NCBI GenBank assembly: GCA_016946835.1
Contig: JACVTC010000019.1
Span: forward strand, 1,222,501-1,255,000
Direction of reading: 5' to 3'
Source: Neocallimastix lanati (nom. inval.)
Taxonomy: Eukaryota > Neocallimastigomycota > Neocallimastigomycetes > Neocallimastigales > Neocallimastigaceae
Length of the DNA stretch: 32,500 bases
Shown here: positions 22,071-32,500 of the stretch, in pieces
Layout of the letters: every line of letters begins with the position of its first letter
Position numbering within the stretch: position 1 is the stretch's first letter
The notes under the pieces: generated by a model
What the model saw: only the letters and a program-made list of their open reading frames with translations
Database searches by the model: none
What the model was told of the DNA's origin: nothing
Translations under genes and position numbers: made by a program

Positions 22071-23420
22071 ATGAGTACTATGTGTGAAGAAATTAGACCT
22101 TTTTCTACTACAAGTAGAAGAAGAAAATATATATCACCAAGATTAGCTGCTTATTATAGAAAAAAGAGTATAGAAATTCAATCAAGAGTAACAAATTTAA
22201 ATAGACAATGGTTAAACTTAAATACACCAGATTTAGGTATTAATCCAACTAATACTTTTTCAATTATGACTTATAATGTTCTTTCTCATAAATTAGCTGA
22301 CAGACATAATTATTTATATCGTTGTTGTAATTCTAACTATGTAAGTTGGAAGTACAGAAGAGATAATTTAGCTTTAGAAATGTTAACATATAATTCAGAT
22401 ATAATTTGTCTTCAAGAAGTTGATTGTGATGAATATGAGAATTTTTTTAAAGGTTTAATGGCTAAAGCTGGTTATGTCAGTTTTTATAAACAAAGAACTG
22501 GTATTGAAGAAGATGGTTTAGCTATTTTTGTTAAAGATTGTGAATATAAAGTTCTTTTAAGTCAATCTGTCGAATATAAAATGCCAGAACTTTGTGAATC
22601 ATTAAATAGAGATAATGTTGGGTTAATTACTCTTCTTGAACATAGAAGAACTAAAGTAAGAATTTGTGTTGCAACCACTCATCTTTTATTTAATCCAAAT
22701 CAAGGAATAATTAAATTTGCTCAATATCAAACTTTAACACTTACCATAAGAAAAATTCTTAGAAATTGTAAAGATTATGATGTAAATATCCCAATTATAA
22801 TTACAGGTGATTTTAATACACATGCTAATAGTGTCTTTTACAATTATATTGTTTCTGGACATGAAAAAATAAGAACTTTAATTAAAGAAACAAAGACTCT
22901 TAGTGGTCAACAAGGTGACATTTTCAATAGACTTTCTTATTCTGAAGTGAATAAGGAATACAAAAATAAATGTAGTGATGATTATGATGAATGTATGAAA
23001 ACAATTAGAGATATTTTATATTTACATGATAGTGAGGATGAATTTGAAATAAATAATAATCATGAAGAAGTTTATTCTCCATTCAGATTAAAATCAGTTT
23101 ATCATACTCATGAAGCTTCAACTGAAGAAAGAGAAAATAATTATGTTTCCTCCTATATAAATTATAATAAATCATTGGTGGATTATATTTATTATAGTAA
23201 TGGTGTAGATATTAAATCTGCTACAAAAGAAGATTCAGTTAATGCTATCAATCATAAAGAAATTAGATTGGTACCGGTTAAATATTTAGAACCTCTTAAA
23301 AAGAATTATCCATATAACTTACCAAATAGAAATTTCCCAAGTGATCATTGCTCTCTTATTACTATATTTGATTTATATCAATTAAGAGTAAATAATAAGG
23401 CTAATATCAATAAATTATAA
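22071..23420 (+). CDS. Angel-family endonuclease/exonuclease/phosphatase protein
   Basis: This is a complete intronless frame of 449 residues. It shows the EEP fold motifs in order: SIMTYNVLSHKLADR (N69), WKYRRDNLALEML followed by CLQEVD (metal-binding E116), ATTHLLFNPNQG with H204, TGDFNTHANS (D247, N249), SLVDYIYYS (D371) and PSDHCSLI (D425, H426). The HLLFNPxxG-I-K-x-AQ block is characteristic of the Angel/Ngl branch and not of Ccr4 itself. There is no leucine-rich repeat N-terminus. Human ANGEL2 removes 2',3'-cyclic phosphates from RNA, while yeast Ngl2 trims 5.8S rRNA; which activity applies here is not visible. An Asp/Glu-rich insertion lies at about 300-335. The basic, Ser/Arg-containing N-terminus (about 12-32) might be a targeting or RNA-binding segment. 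The ATG follows ACAAAA. No neighbour suggests a partner. Confidence 0.93.
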   Translation: MSTMCEEIRPFSTTSRRRKYISPRLAAYYRKKSIEIQSRVTNLNRQWLNLNTPDLGINPTNTFSIMTYNVLSHKLADRHNYLYRCCNSNYVSWKYRRDNLALEMLTYNSDIICLQEVDCDEYENFFKGLMAKAGYVSFYKQRTGIEEDGLAIFVKDCEYKVLLSQSVEYKMPELCESLNRDNVGLITLLEHRRTKVRICVATTHLLFNPNQGIIKFAQYQTLTLTIRKILRNCKDYDVNIPIIITGDFNTHANSVFYNYIVSGHEKIRTLIKETKTLSGQQGDIFNRLSYSEVNKEYKNKCSDDYDECMKTIRDILYLHDSEDEFEINNNHEEVYSPFRLKSVYHTHEASTEERENNYVSSYINYNKSLVDYIYYSNGVDIKSATKEDSVNAINHKEIRLVPVKYLEPLKKNYPYNLPNRNFPSDHCSLITIFDLYQLRVNNKANINKL

Positions 23421-23923
23421 ATTTGAATTATATATATATATATATATATATAATTAACCACCAAAATTTATAGAATGAAAAAATTTTTATAGAAATTTTG
23501 TAAATAAAATAATATACCATAATAATTTAATGTAGAAGGAAATATAAAGAAAATATCTATTTTAGACTTTTTTTTTTCTTTTTCTTAAAAAAGTGAAAGA
23601 TGATATATATTAAATTATACCTATTTTTTTTCTTTTTATTTTTATTAGAAAAAAAAAAAATTATTTATTAAATATAAAATCATCTTTTAATGTTTAAAAT
23701 ATTTATTTTTATAATGGGTTTGATGAGTGAGGAAGTTTAATATTATCATCTAAAATTATTTATATTCTTATTTAATATTATATCTTATAAGTTATTTAAA
23801 TTATTTTATCTATTTTATAAATTATTTAATCCATTTTATCTATTTTATATTATTATTAATACTACTAATAATAATAATTATTAAAATACAAAATAAAAAT
23901 AAATAAATAAATAAATAATAAAC

Positions 23924-24001
<78 letters not shown>

Positions 24002-24301
24002 ATAAATAAAATAATATATTGTAATAAACTATTAAAAAAATTAAAAATTTAAAGAATAATTAAAAATGTTTATATATTTTAAAAGTTTTTGTGTAATATT
24101 AGGGTAATTTATGAGTTTTATGAATTTTAAAATTTCTTAAAAAGAAATTTGTTATATATTTCAATAAGTATATTATAGATTAATTTTATTAATATTATTA
24201 TTATTATGAATTATATTCATTAAGAGTATAAACTATTAAAATAAATAACAATTATTTTTAAATTATGATTAATTAATTAATTATTTTATATTTATATTTA
24301 T

Positions 24302-24342
<41 letters not shown>

Positions 24343-24449
24343 CCATTATCAATAAATATAATATAATTTAATGTATTATTTTATTTATTTATTTATTTAT
24401 TTATTATTATTATTAAAATATTAAAAAAATAGGTTAAAATTATAGAAGC
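23421..24449. other. AT-rich spacer with A50 and T-rich tracts downstream of the Angel gene
   Basis: It contains a (TA)n run right after the stop, possible AATAAA poly(A) signals near 23504, an (AAT)n run at 23921-23960 leading into about 50 consecutive A at about 23951-24000, and about 37 T at 24303-24338. No coding sequence is visible. Confidence 0.7.
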
Positions 24450-25305
24450 TATCTCACCCTATGTACTCTAATTCTACTTCGTCAAGCGTTTTAAGGGATA
24501 AACAGGGTAGCCTATTTATTTTCTTATTTAGATCAACTGAATCGTTTTGCTGAACATTATAGTGAATTAGCCCCTAATGTTACTCAACATAGTCCGGATA
24601 ATGAATACTGGGTAAATTTATTTGGAATTAATCCTAATAATAATCCTACTTGGGAATATTAATGATCCTATTACTATGGATGAAATTCAAAACACTGTGC
24701 TTGATACGGAAAATAATAAAGCTCCAGGCCCCGATAGTATTCCGATGGAATTTTTTAAAGCCTTCTTTAGTAAATCTGATTTATTTGATAATCAAGATGA
24801 TTCTTCAGGATGTTCACTACTCTGATTTTGTTAAATGTTTACTTTCATTATTTAACAAAAAATCTGGGATGAGGATTTTCCTGAAAAGTGGAATTTGGCT
24901 TCTATAATTTCAATTCCAAAAAAAAAAAAAGGAGATCTTTCAGGTTGCAATAATTATCGTGGTATTTCTCTTATTAATGTTGGCTTAAAAATTATTTTAA
25001 AGATTGTTACCAATAGATTTGATAAATATGCCTTAGACCATAATTTTTGTTAGACCTGAACAATTTGGATTTTAGAAATAAAGAAGAATGTATAAAGTTT
25101 ATATATTTCAATTAGAGAAATATGTCAAAGAAGAAAAATTTAAAGGAAATTTTTTTACTTATCTTGCTTTTCTTGATCTTAAAAAAAAGCCTATGATTCA
25201 GGTACCTATCTTTAATATTTTGACCAAATTATCATATTATATAACTTAGGAATTAGAAGAAAATGTCATCTGTTTTTAAGGAACCTTTATCTGTCCTCTA
25301 AAGCT

Positions 25306-25354
<49 letters not shown>

Positions 25355-26216
25355 GGTAATCTCTCAGAAGAATTTTCGATTAATCGTGATGTTAGACAAG
25401 GAATGCCCTCTATCTCCTATTTTGTTCAATTTGTTCATTAATGATGTAATTGGATAATTATGATAAGTATGGTGTATATTTAGAATCTCAATATTGTTGT
25501 GGTGGATTTTTTTGCCGATGATATTGTTTTTAGTCGTTTCGTCTAAACAAGCTCTTCAGAAAAATTTTGAATAAGGTTCATGAATAGGCTATTAAAAATG
25601 AAATGACTTTTGGAATTAATAAGTGTGATACTCTTGTTGCAAAAACCGATTAAATTTTATTGGGAAAGAGATGTTCTTGAAACCCTCAAAAGCTTAAAAA
25701 AAAAAAAAAAAAAAAAAAAAAAGCAATTATTTACAAGGAGAATGATTTTGGATTTATTTCAGAAATCAAAAACTTAACATTTCAATATCCTAAGTATCAG
25801 TTGGGATTTTTTTGGATTTCTCGAATTAGGCGTGGTTTTAAATTTGACATCAATATTTCTATTAAAAGAAAAATAGTCTCAAGAAGATTGTCCTAAATGT
25901 TGCCCTTGTTGTGGTGTTAGTGTACCTAGCTTTTCTCACTGGATCTTTGCCTGTAAAGAATTAAAAAATTACAGAAATAAATCTTTACCCTTTTTCTAGA
26001 TGTTTTCTTTTTGAAGTTTGCAATGATAACTAAAAAAAAATCCTTGGATGTTTCTTTAGATTCAGAAAAGGATTATGATAATAATATTTATTATTATATA
26101 TTGAGTGCTCTTCTTGGTGGGCGTTCAATATATTTAAAAATTAAAGTTAATGATGGGGAACAAAGACAATTAGTTGACAATATTTTTAAACAAAGTTCAA
26201 CTTTGTCGACTGTTCC

Positions 26217-26254
<38 letters not shown>

Positions 26255-26657
26255 TGGGGATTGCGGATTTTCTAACAAACGTAATACCATTAATTTGTCG
26301 ATCTTTTTAGATTGATGATGAAATGGTATTTCTTTGAATCTATTGAATCTACCATTGCTAAGAGCATCGATGTCGAAATGATAAGGTATAGATTTTTCAC
26401 CTCCCTGTGAAAGATCGGATATAGATTCGATTGATAACACTCTAATACTGAAATTATTACTCGCAATAATGGACGCGGCGTTATCATCAATGAATGGGAA
26501 AAGTTAGAAACTATTGCTTCTAACGCACTTTTATAATTATATAATAAATAATATTTCATTTCATGTAATTTATTTTTTTTTTATTTTTCATTTAAATCAT
26601 GTAATTTTATTATTATTATAAATTAAATAAAAGTTTTTCTCTAAGTCTAAAAAAAAA

Positions 26658-26661
<4 letters not shown>
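24450..26661 (+). pseudogene. LINE (non-LTR retrotransposon) relic A: linker, reverse transcriptase, zinc knuckle, poly(A)
   Basis: It reads in several frames with many shifts and stops. Recognisable in order: linker block DQLNRFAEHYSELAPNVT (about 24532-24585), RT entry KAPGPDSIP at 24718-24744, the NYRGISL block near 24953, an FLDLKK-type block near 25170, GNLSEEFSINRDVRQG then CPLSPILFN (about 25353-25430), the catalytic FADD at 25511-25522, KNEMTFGINKC (about 25592-25628), and a C-terminal zinc knuckle CPCCG...HWIFAC (about 25900-25950). It ends in AATAAA-containing 3' sequence and an A13 tail (26649-26661). No endonuclease domain is present, so it is 5' truncated. Three homopolymers interrupt former coding sequence: T41 at 25311, A29 at 25696, T36 at 26218. 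It is inactive. Confidence 0.87.
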
Positions 26662-26702
<41 letters not shown>

Positions 26703-26898
26703 TAAAACATGAAATAACTGTAATGATGCTACATATAACCCATATTTAATTTAAATATCGGATTTGAATTCTGGTTCCTTGAAAGCACGATCGACCTTAG
26801 CACCGACATCATCACCACGGAGAAATTCCATAAGCTTACCAACATCGTATTTTGAGGGACTTAAGAATCTTAACCTTACGGAGTAAGACATTGTTAAG
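26662..26898 (-). pseudogene. Processed retrocopy of 40S ribosomal protein eS1 (RPS3A/Rps1) mRNA, 3' end only
   Basis: On the minus strand the segment reads coding sequence, stop (26753-26751), a 3' UTR of about 50 nt ending ...TTTTAAT, then a 39-nt poly(A) tail (T39 on plus, 26662-26700). The coding part gives NNVLLRKVKILKSLK and, after a one-base shift, YDVGKLMEFLRGDDVGAKVD and then RAFKEPEFKSDI. This matches the C-terminus of eS1, whose human and yeast forms carry (V)RKVK(M/L)LK, KF-[ED]-[LV]-G-x-LM and GAKV-like stretches (recalled, not searched). Codons are GC-richer and biased (GGT, CGT, AAG, GTC), as in highly expressed genes. It lacks about four fifths of the protein and has a shift in an AAAA run near 26845. 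The poly(A) tail and missing 5' end mark it as LINE-mobilised mRNA. Confidence 0.78.
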
Positions 26899-28256
26899 TT
26901 TGCCCATTATCACCAATTTTTGTTTTAATTTATTCATTAATGATATTATAAATAATTGTTAATAAATATGGTGTTAGTATTGGTAATAAAAAATGTTGTG
27001 GTGGTCTTTTTTTTTTGCTGATGATATTATTCTTATAGCCTCTAGTGAAAGAAAAATGAAGACTCTGCTTTACTTTCGTCATGTTTTTTGTTGGGCTAAT
27101 AAAAATGAAATGTTTTTTGAGTATCAATAAATGCGTTACCGATGGTTATTAAACCTTTAAATTTTGTTTCATATCTATGGTTATGAAGAACCTACATTTC
27201 ATTTTGGTATATATTCTATCCCTAAAGAATCTATATATATTTACTTAGGTATCCCTTTCAGTAATGGTCTTTCCCTTGAGCCTATTATGATTTACATGAA
27301 TACTAAAGTTAGAAAATCTTTATTTTCTTTCTCTAGTTTTTTATCCAATAATAAAGTTCCATTAACATTTAAAAGATTTATTATTTAATTATATTAGCAA
27401 AGGCACTATTTTTAGCATTACTTTTAGGTTCAAAAAAAAAAAAAAAAAAAATAAAACAAAAAAAAAAAAAAAAAAAACAATTCTAAGAATGTACAACCCT
27501 TAATTAACACTGCATTGTTGTGATATATTGATTCCGCCTCCTCGAACAAGGAAGATTTTCCTAACATTGAAAAGAAGAAAAAATGCTAAGAGTTATATTA
27601 AAAGGAACTCAATGGTTAGTGTTTATGCCTTATCTTGAGATCTTCAGGTATTTCCAATTGCTAGTTTTTTGTGCTTCTCTTCAAATAAAATACTTTTTTT
27701 GTAAATGGAAAAATTTCAAAATGTATCATTTAAAGATCTCATTAATCATATCCCTTCCATGCTACCTTATTCTTGGTTGAAAAAAAATAATCACTGGTGC
27801 TCTACAAGAAAAATTAGGAAAAAGAATATTACTAAATTCAAAGATGTTATTAAATCTTATTGGTCTGATGTTGGTAAATTCAAATAAGGAATTAAAGATA
27901 CGAAATTACGATAACTTCAAAATTTATAAATACTAGAAATCTATTCAAGCTCAGCCTTGAATACCTCTCCCATTTTAAGTTTAGGTTTAAAATTGGATCT
28001 TAAGATTAAGAGCTGCTTTACAAATATAATACCACTATTGCAATTAGAAGTGGTAGGAGTTTCTGACGATTGTCCTAAATTCTGCCCCTTGCTGTGGAAA
28101 AGAATAGTTCAATCATTTATCCATTGGATAGTTGAATGCTCTACCTTTTCTTTAAGTAAATGTAAATCTTTAAATCTTTATAGATTTTATCGATGACCAT
28201 TTTCATTTTATTTGCCAATAAAATAAGGAATCTTTCCTTACTTCCTTCTTATTCTA

Positions 28257-28316
<60 letters not shown>

Positions 28317-29096
28317 ATGAAAATTTCATTAACAGGTATATTTATATATTCCTTTTTGATGGCATTTCAACTTTAGATGAGCTACAATTCGATACTGGGG
28401 AACTGGGACATTTAAGTGAACAACTCCTAAAAAGTCCACATGGGTATAACAATTCCGTAGGGCTTGAGGAATATCTTAATGATACAATACCAATCATCAG
28501 TAGCTTCTTCTTGAGTTACTTTTCTGGAGGTTTAGCAAAAAAACACTTTCAATACCAAGAGTGCCGAGATGTGGTAAAAATAATAATGCAGTTAGTAGTC
28601 CTGTTAATTCTCATCAATACACATTTACTAACAGCACCGTTTCGAAAACAGAACCTGTTATAAGTAATTCAATTTTTGATGATCTTTCTTGTGGTTCAGG
28701 GGGAGAGTTTAGTGGATACCACACTATTCTATTTTTAAAGATGTAACTTCTTTGTTTGATTATTTTTAGATTATTCAGCTAGTGATCATGTTGCTCCATA
28801 TAGTATACATCACACATCACACCGAAATTTTTTTTTAACTTTTAAACTTAGTTTTATTCTTTATTACATTAAATTTTCTATGATTAATTAAAATATTTTT
28901 TTTTTATTTTTATTATTATTATTATTTTTTTTTACTTAATCTTTTACATACATTTTATTTTTATCTTTAAATTATATAATGCACTTTTTTTTTTTTTTTA
29001 AAAAAAATGTAAAACAAAAAAATTAAATCACTTATTTAATAAAGCATTTGTAGTGTATTCTCTTCCTAGTCTAACAAAAAAAAAAAAAAAAAAAAC
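26899..29096 (+). pseudogene. LINE relic B, 5' truncated in the RT palm, with poly(A)
   Basis: It starts abruptly at CCATTATCACC, the CPLSPI block of reverse transcriptase, immediately beside the eS1 retrocopy. It continues with the FADD motif (27014-27025), an ASSERKM- and NKCV-type segment parallel to relic A, an IYLGIPFSNGLS block (about 27237-27275), a connection region, and a decayed copy of the C-terminal knuckle (DCPKFCP...HWIVEC, about 28068-28140) that parallels DCPKCCP...HWIFAC in relic A. A T52 run interrupts it at 28260. An AATAAA near 29038 and an A21 run (29076-29096) mark the 3' end. Multiple frameshifts are present. The segment 28320-28800 is non-random in composition but I cannot assign its domain. 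Confidence 0.8.
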
Positions 29097-29174
29097 TCTT
29101 CATATAAAAAAAAAAAAAATAAAATAAAAATAAAAAAAAAAAAAATAAAATAAAAATAAAAATTAATAAATTAA

Positions 29175-29204
<30 letters not shown>
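29097..29204. repeat. A-rich and (AAAT)n simple repeat between LINE relics
   Basis: Poly(A) stretches broken by T, followed by an AAAT tetranucleotide run. No gene is visible. Confidence 0.85.
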
Positions 29205-29209
<5 letters not shown>

Positions 29210-29440
29210 ATATTTGTAATCGGTTCTTAAGGTTTGACTCTTTAAATCCTTGAATAACCTGTCCGTTGAATTTGTTATGTATTTTTAGCATCATTCTTAT
29301 CAATAATACCCAATGATATGGATTATTTTTTCCAGATCCATATACCTCCAGGTTGTAGAGATTTATATCTTGGGTATCATGTCTCATGTCATGCAGTACC
29401 TGAAGATAATTCCTAAATTCATCTTATTTCTTTTTTTAAC
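29205..29440 (-). pseudogene. Unidentified antisense coding fragment (about 75 codons)
   Basis: On the minus strand an open frame reads through EFRNYLQVLHDMRHDTQDIN, LYNLEVYGSGKNNPYHWVLL and RMMLKIHNKFNGQVIQGFKE to KNRLQ. The residue mix and lower AT content look like real protein, but I do not recognise the family. It runs leftward into an AAAT repeat and is joined on its right to sense LINE sequence. It may be an inverted upstream piece of the same LINE (5' inversion), a piece of a host gene, or another transposon. Confidence 0.45.
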
Positions 29441-30345
29441 AATCTATAGTCTATGGAGTCACTCTAAAGTGTTCTGTAGATAATTTCTATAATTCCCATT
29501 AAGGAAACCCTTCATTACAAGTCCGATAGGTATTCTTTGATGTTTTTTTACATGGCTTCAGAATCACCCTAATCATCCATCATTATTCTTTCTTGGAGAC
29601 TTTAATAAGAGCACCGCTGATTTACAAGATAAATTAACAGACAGAAACCTTGATAACTGGTTTATTCTTCCCATTAATGGTTCATCTACTTCATGGACTA
29701 GAGGTAGAAATTCATCAGATATTAATCATACGTTAGTCAACTCAAGTATGCTAGATATAATTCCAAGTACTTATATTGTTGATTATCCTTTTAGATATTT
29801 GATCATAAACCCTTAGTTAGTTTATTGCATGAAAACTACCACAGATGAATCATTTTTGTTACCATAAAATGTCTTGAACTTTAGAAAAAAAAAAAAGAAA
29901 AAAAAGAAAATTGGTGATCACAATAAATTCAAGATCCTTAGTAAAGAATTAGGAAATGGAGAACTTTCAGCAGATTGAATAGTTTGAAAAGTTCATCAAC
30001 ACTACTTATTCCATTGTTGAGGATCTATCGATTACATCATCATCAGAAATCAGAAAAAGCGATGTTTTGAATGTCTTGCAAAATATTTATTGTCTTCAAA
30101 AGGTAAAACATATAAAATACGAACAAATTAAGCATTATAAATCTGCAAGTGATTCCAATAAATTTGCTAAAATCATTGACTCCTATAATAGACTATGTGA
30201 ATCAATTCAAAAAAAAAAAAAAAATGTAACGAATTTATAAAAAAAAAAAAAAAAAAAAAAAAAAGGAATATTTATATTGGAATAAAAATTGGATGTTCGT
30301 TAGCTCTTAAAAATGTTAGTACTATCTTTTTAGATGAAAATATTT
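29440..30345 (+). pseudogene. LINE relic C: APE-type endonuclease end and linker, no RT
   Basis: The frame around 29592-29822 gives LGDFNKSTADLQDKL (GDFN at 29595-29606), a NGSSTSWTRGRNSSDINH block, LDIIPSTYIVDYPF and, after a one-base shift, DHKPLVSL (29811 on). These are the GDFN, substrate-loop, SDI(D/N) and SDH signatures of LINE apurinic-type endonuclease. A lysine-rich linker follows (SKELGNGELSAD..., KYEQIKHYKSASDSNKFAKI, DSYNRLCESIQ to about 30210), and recognisable sequence fades at LALKNVSTIFLDENIF near 30345. It has stops, frameshifts and two long A tracts. The RT expected next is absent, so the 3' side was lost. Confidence 0.8.
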
Positions 30346-30377
30346 TTTTTATATATAATTTTTTAAAAAGGTTTTAA

Positions 30378-30635
30378 AAAAATTATATAAAACAAATATT
30401 TTTATTTTAATCTATACTTTTTCTTTCTTTTTTTTTTTTTAATAAAAAATTATTATGAATAATTTGATATTACAATCTTAAATAATCAAATTTATATAAA
30501 ACAAATATTTTTATTTTAATCTATACTTTTTCTTTCTTTTTTTTTTTTTTTTTTAATAAAATTATTATGAATAATTTGATATTACAATCTTAAATAATCA
30601 AATTTATATAAAACAAATATTTTCATTTTAATCTA

Positions 30636-30673
<38 letters not shown>

Positions 30674-30765
30674 AAATTATTATGAATAATTTGATAATAC
30701 AATCTTAAATAATCAAATTTATATAAAACAAATATTTTCATTTTAATCTATACTTTTTCTTTTTT

Positions 30766-30797
<32 letters not shown>

Positions 30798-30851
30798 TTT
30801 TTTTTAATAAAATTATTATGAATAATTTGAAATTACAATCTTAAATAATCA
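30378..30851. repeat. Four tandem copies of a unit of about 110-120 bp with a variable T tract
   Basis: Each unit contains TTATATAAAACAAATATTTT, TCTATACTTT, a C-spotted T tract of variable length, TAATAAAATTATTATGAATA and CAATCTTAAATAATCA. Copy starts are near 30382, 30491, 30602 and 30717. Apart from the T tract, differences are single bases. It directly follows LINE relic C. Confidence 0.9.
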
Positions 30852-31554
30852 TATTGCCACAGTTAATACTGCTAAATATGAATCATTTATTCGTATTATT
30901 AATTTTTTATTTTTTTATTTTCATTTTTCATTTTTTTATTCTTATTTTTAATTTTTTTTTTTTTTTTTTTTTTTTATTAATTACAAATTTTATTATAAAG
31001 TAAATAATTAATTAAAATGAGGAATTATTTATAAAAATTTAATATTGATATTTATGTCGTTATTTAAAGTTTTATTTTGTAGTATTAATAAAATTAATCA
31101 TACCAATGATTTTTATTTCATAAAATAAAATCCACAAAGCCTAATAAATATAAAAAAAAAAAAATTATAAACAATAAACAAATATATTAATAAGTAAATA
31201 AATAAATTATATAAATTACTTAATAATAAATAAATAAATAAATAAATAACTAAATAATGTATAAAATATATGCAAATATACATTAAAATTAAAAAAAAAA
31301 AAAAAAAAATTATATTATTATTCGTTATATTAAGTTTTTTCGAAGTAATAATAAGAATTAGTGAAGAATCAATTGCATGAATATAATTCGTAACAAGATT
31401 TTAGAGAAAACTTTAATATTTTATTTTTATATTATAGATATTTATTTATTTATTTTAAGTATACATATAAAAAAATGAATTGTTTATCGATTAGATAGAA
31501 AGAATAGTATTAATTTTTAAAAAAAGTTTTTTTTTTTTTTTTTTAAAAAAAAAA
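30852..31554. other. AT-rich spacer with T- and A-runs
   Basis: It contains a T-rich tract ending at about 30975, an (AAAT)n run near 31230-31250, and a perfect T19/A13 foldback at about 31527-31557. I see no gene. Confidence 0.65.
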
Positions 31555-31805
31555 AATAACAGGAATTAATGACAGGGAAGGACAATAGGGTCTCCAGTCT
31601 CTCTCTCCTATAAACGTATCAGACACTCATTGAATTCTTTGTCCTACATTACCATTCGGCATCGAAGAAGACCTCTTTCTAAATAAGACTAGTATGAAAT
31701 GACATTCCCTATACGCCGCTTGATACAACAGAGCTTCTTTCCTTTGATCTCTTGAAACTATCATAGAAGGAGGAACAACTACATTAATCCTCACACAGAT
31801 CAAGT
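31555..31805 (-). pseudogene. Unidentified low-AT relic bounded by A/T tracts
   Basis: About 250 bp has far more G and C than its surroundings. The minus strand has an open frame across about 60 residues (LICVRINVVVPPSMIVSRD..., ALLYQAAYRECHF, SSSMPNGNVGQRIQ, stop near 31627) and a similar-looking frame after the stop (VSDTFIGERDWRPYCPS). It is bounded by a T18 run on the right and a T19/A13 foldback on the left. I cannot name the source; a transposon or host-gene fragment is likely. Confidence 0.4.
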
Positions 31806-31993
31806 TTTTTTTTTTTTTTTTTAATAGTTCATTAAGAAAAATTAATTTTTTTTTTTTTTTATATGTTATCATAATTTAATTTAATTATTATTTTAGTTTA
31901 TTTTTATGTGGAAGTTACATTAATATAATATAAAAATTTTATTATCATTTGTTAATTAATTTTTTCAATTTTTTTGAAAATTATAATTTTTTT

Positions 31994-32025
<32 letters not shown>

Positions 32026-32500
32026 AAAATATTTTAAAAATTATTTTAATTATTTTAATCCATACGAATAAAATAAGAAATATAATATATATAAATTATT
32101 AAAAAATAATTTTTTTTTTCTTTTTTTTTCTTTTTTTAAAAAAAAATAATATAAATTTTTTTTATAATTAAAGTTATAATTTTTTTTTTATTTTTTATTT
32201 CATATTATTTATTATATAGAACGTAATTGCTAGGAAAAAAAAAATAATAATAAAAGTTGTATTTTAATTTAAATTTCAAATTTACACAATAGCATTATTA
32301 AAAATAATAATAGTAATAAAAGTAAAAAACAAAAAAAAAATAACATAAAATAAAATAAAATAATAAAAAAATAAGAATAAAAAAGCAATAAAACTAATAA
32401 GCTTAACCAAGATAAAACAATATTCCCTATCATTTCAATTATAACATCTATCAATACATCTTAATATATTTATAAAGAAAATTATAATTACTTATTTATT
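31806..32500. other. AT-rich spacer to window end
   Basis: Homopolymers and AT-rich sequence only. The minus-strand frame at 32269-32454 is hydrophobic low-complexity translation and is not supported as a gene. Confidence 0.65.

Noticed and set aside
26751-26891. Stand-alone 46-codon gene on the minus strand starting at 26891
   Set aside because: Codon bias switches within it, and the alternative upstream frame continues the eS1 homology. It is the out-of-frame start of a retropseudogene.
28193-28663. A 156-aa plus-strand protein with a poly-Phe core
   Set aside because: The Phe run is the T52 homopolymer in LINE relic B. The flanks are broken coding in different frames.

Overview
The window looks like nuclear DNA from an extremely AT-rich eukaryote, most likely an early-diverging fungus of the anaerobic gut-fungus type (Neocallimastigomycota). 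That is inferred from style and not proven: the spacer is almost pure A/T with long homopolymers and (AAT)n-like arrays, coding is rich in Asn and Lys, the one host gene has no introns, and a ribosomal-protein gene relic uses GC-richer, strongly biased codons. A dictyostelid-like genome is the main alternative.

Region 1 (1-12579) is a nest of two transposons. The outer one is a Ty1/copia LTR retrotransposon on the minus strand: 3' LTR (cut by the window start), polypurine tract, intact pol, intact gag in a different overlapping frame, a primer-binding site matching the anticodon arm of tRNA-Lys(CUU), and the 5' LTR. The 5' LTR is split by a 6.57-kb Mutator-like DNA transposon (5853-12424) with a perfect 9-bp target duplication (ATACTAATT) and imperfect terminal inverted repeats sharing GGTCCA...CGCCAA. 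The Mutator-like element carries a frameshifted FLYWCH/MULE transposase gene, a 3-kb two-unit satellite array, and a 0.5-kb GC-richer island with hairpins, a perfect 5' splice-site sequence and a tRNA-like Pol III promoter.

Region 2 (12580-22070) is about 9.5 kb of AT-rich spacer with microsatellite arrays and no gene I can support.

Region 3 (22071-23420) is the only intact host-type gene: an Angel-family endonuclease/exonuclease/phosphatase protein of 449 aa with all catalytic motifs.

Region 4 (about 24450-30345) is a graveyard of non-LTR (LINE) retrotransposon pieces, mostly in sense on the plus strand. Piece A holds linker, reverse transcriptase, zinc knuckle and poly(A). Piece B is 5'-truncated in the RT palm and is fused to an antisense, poly(A)-tailed retrocopy of the 3' end of a 40S ribosomal protein eS1 mRNA. 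Piece C is an antisense unknown coding fragment followed by endonuclease and linker. A and B carry inflated A/T homopolymers inside the former coding sequence.

Region 5 (30346-32500) is a fourfold tandem repeat of about 110-120 bp, an unidentified low-AT relic at 31555-31805, and simple AT spacer.
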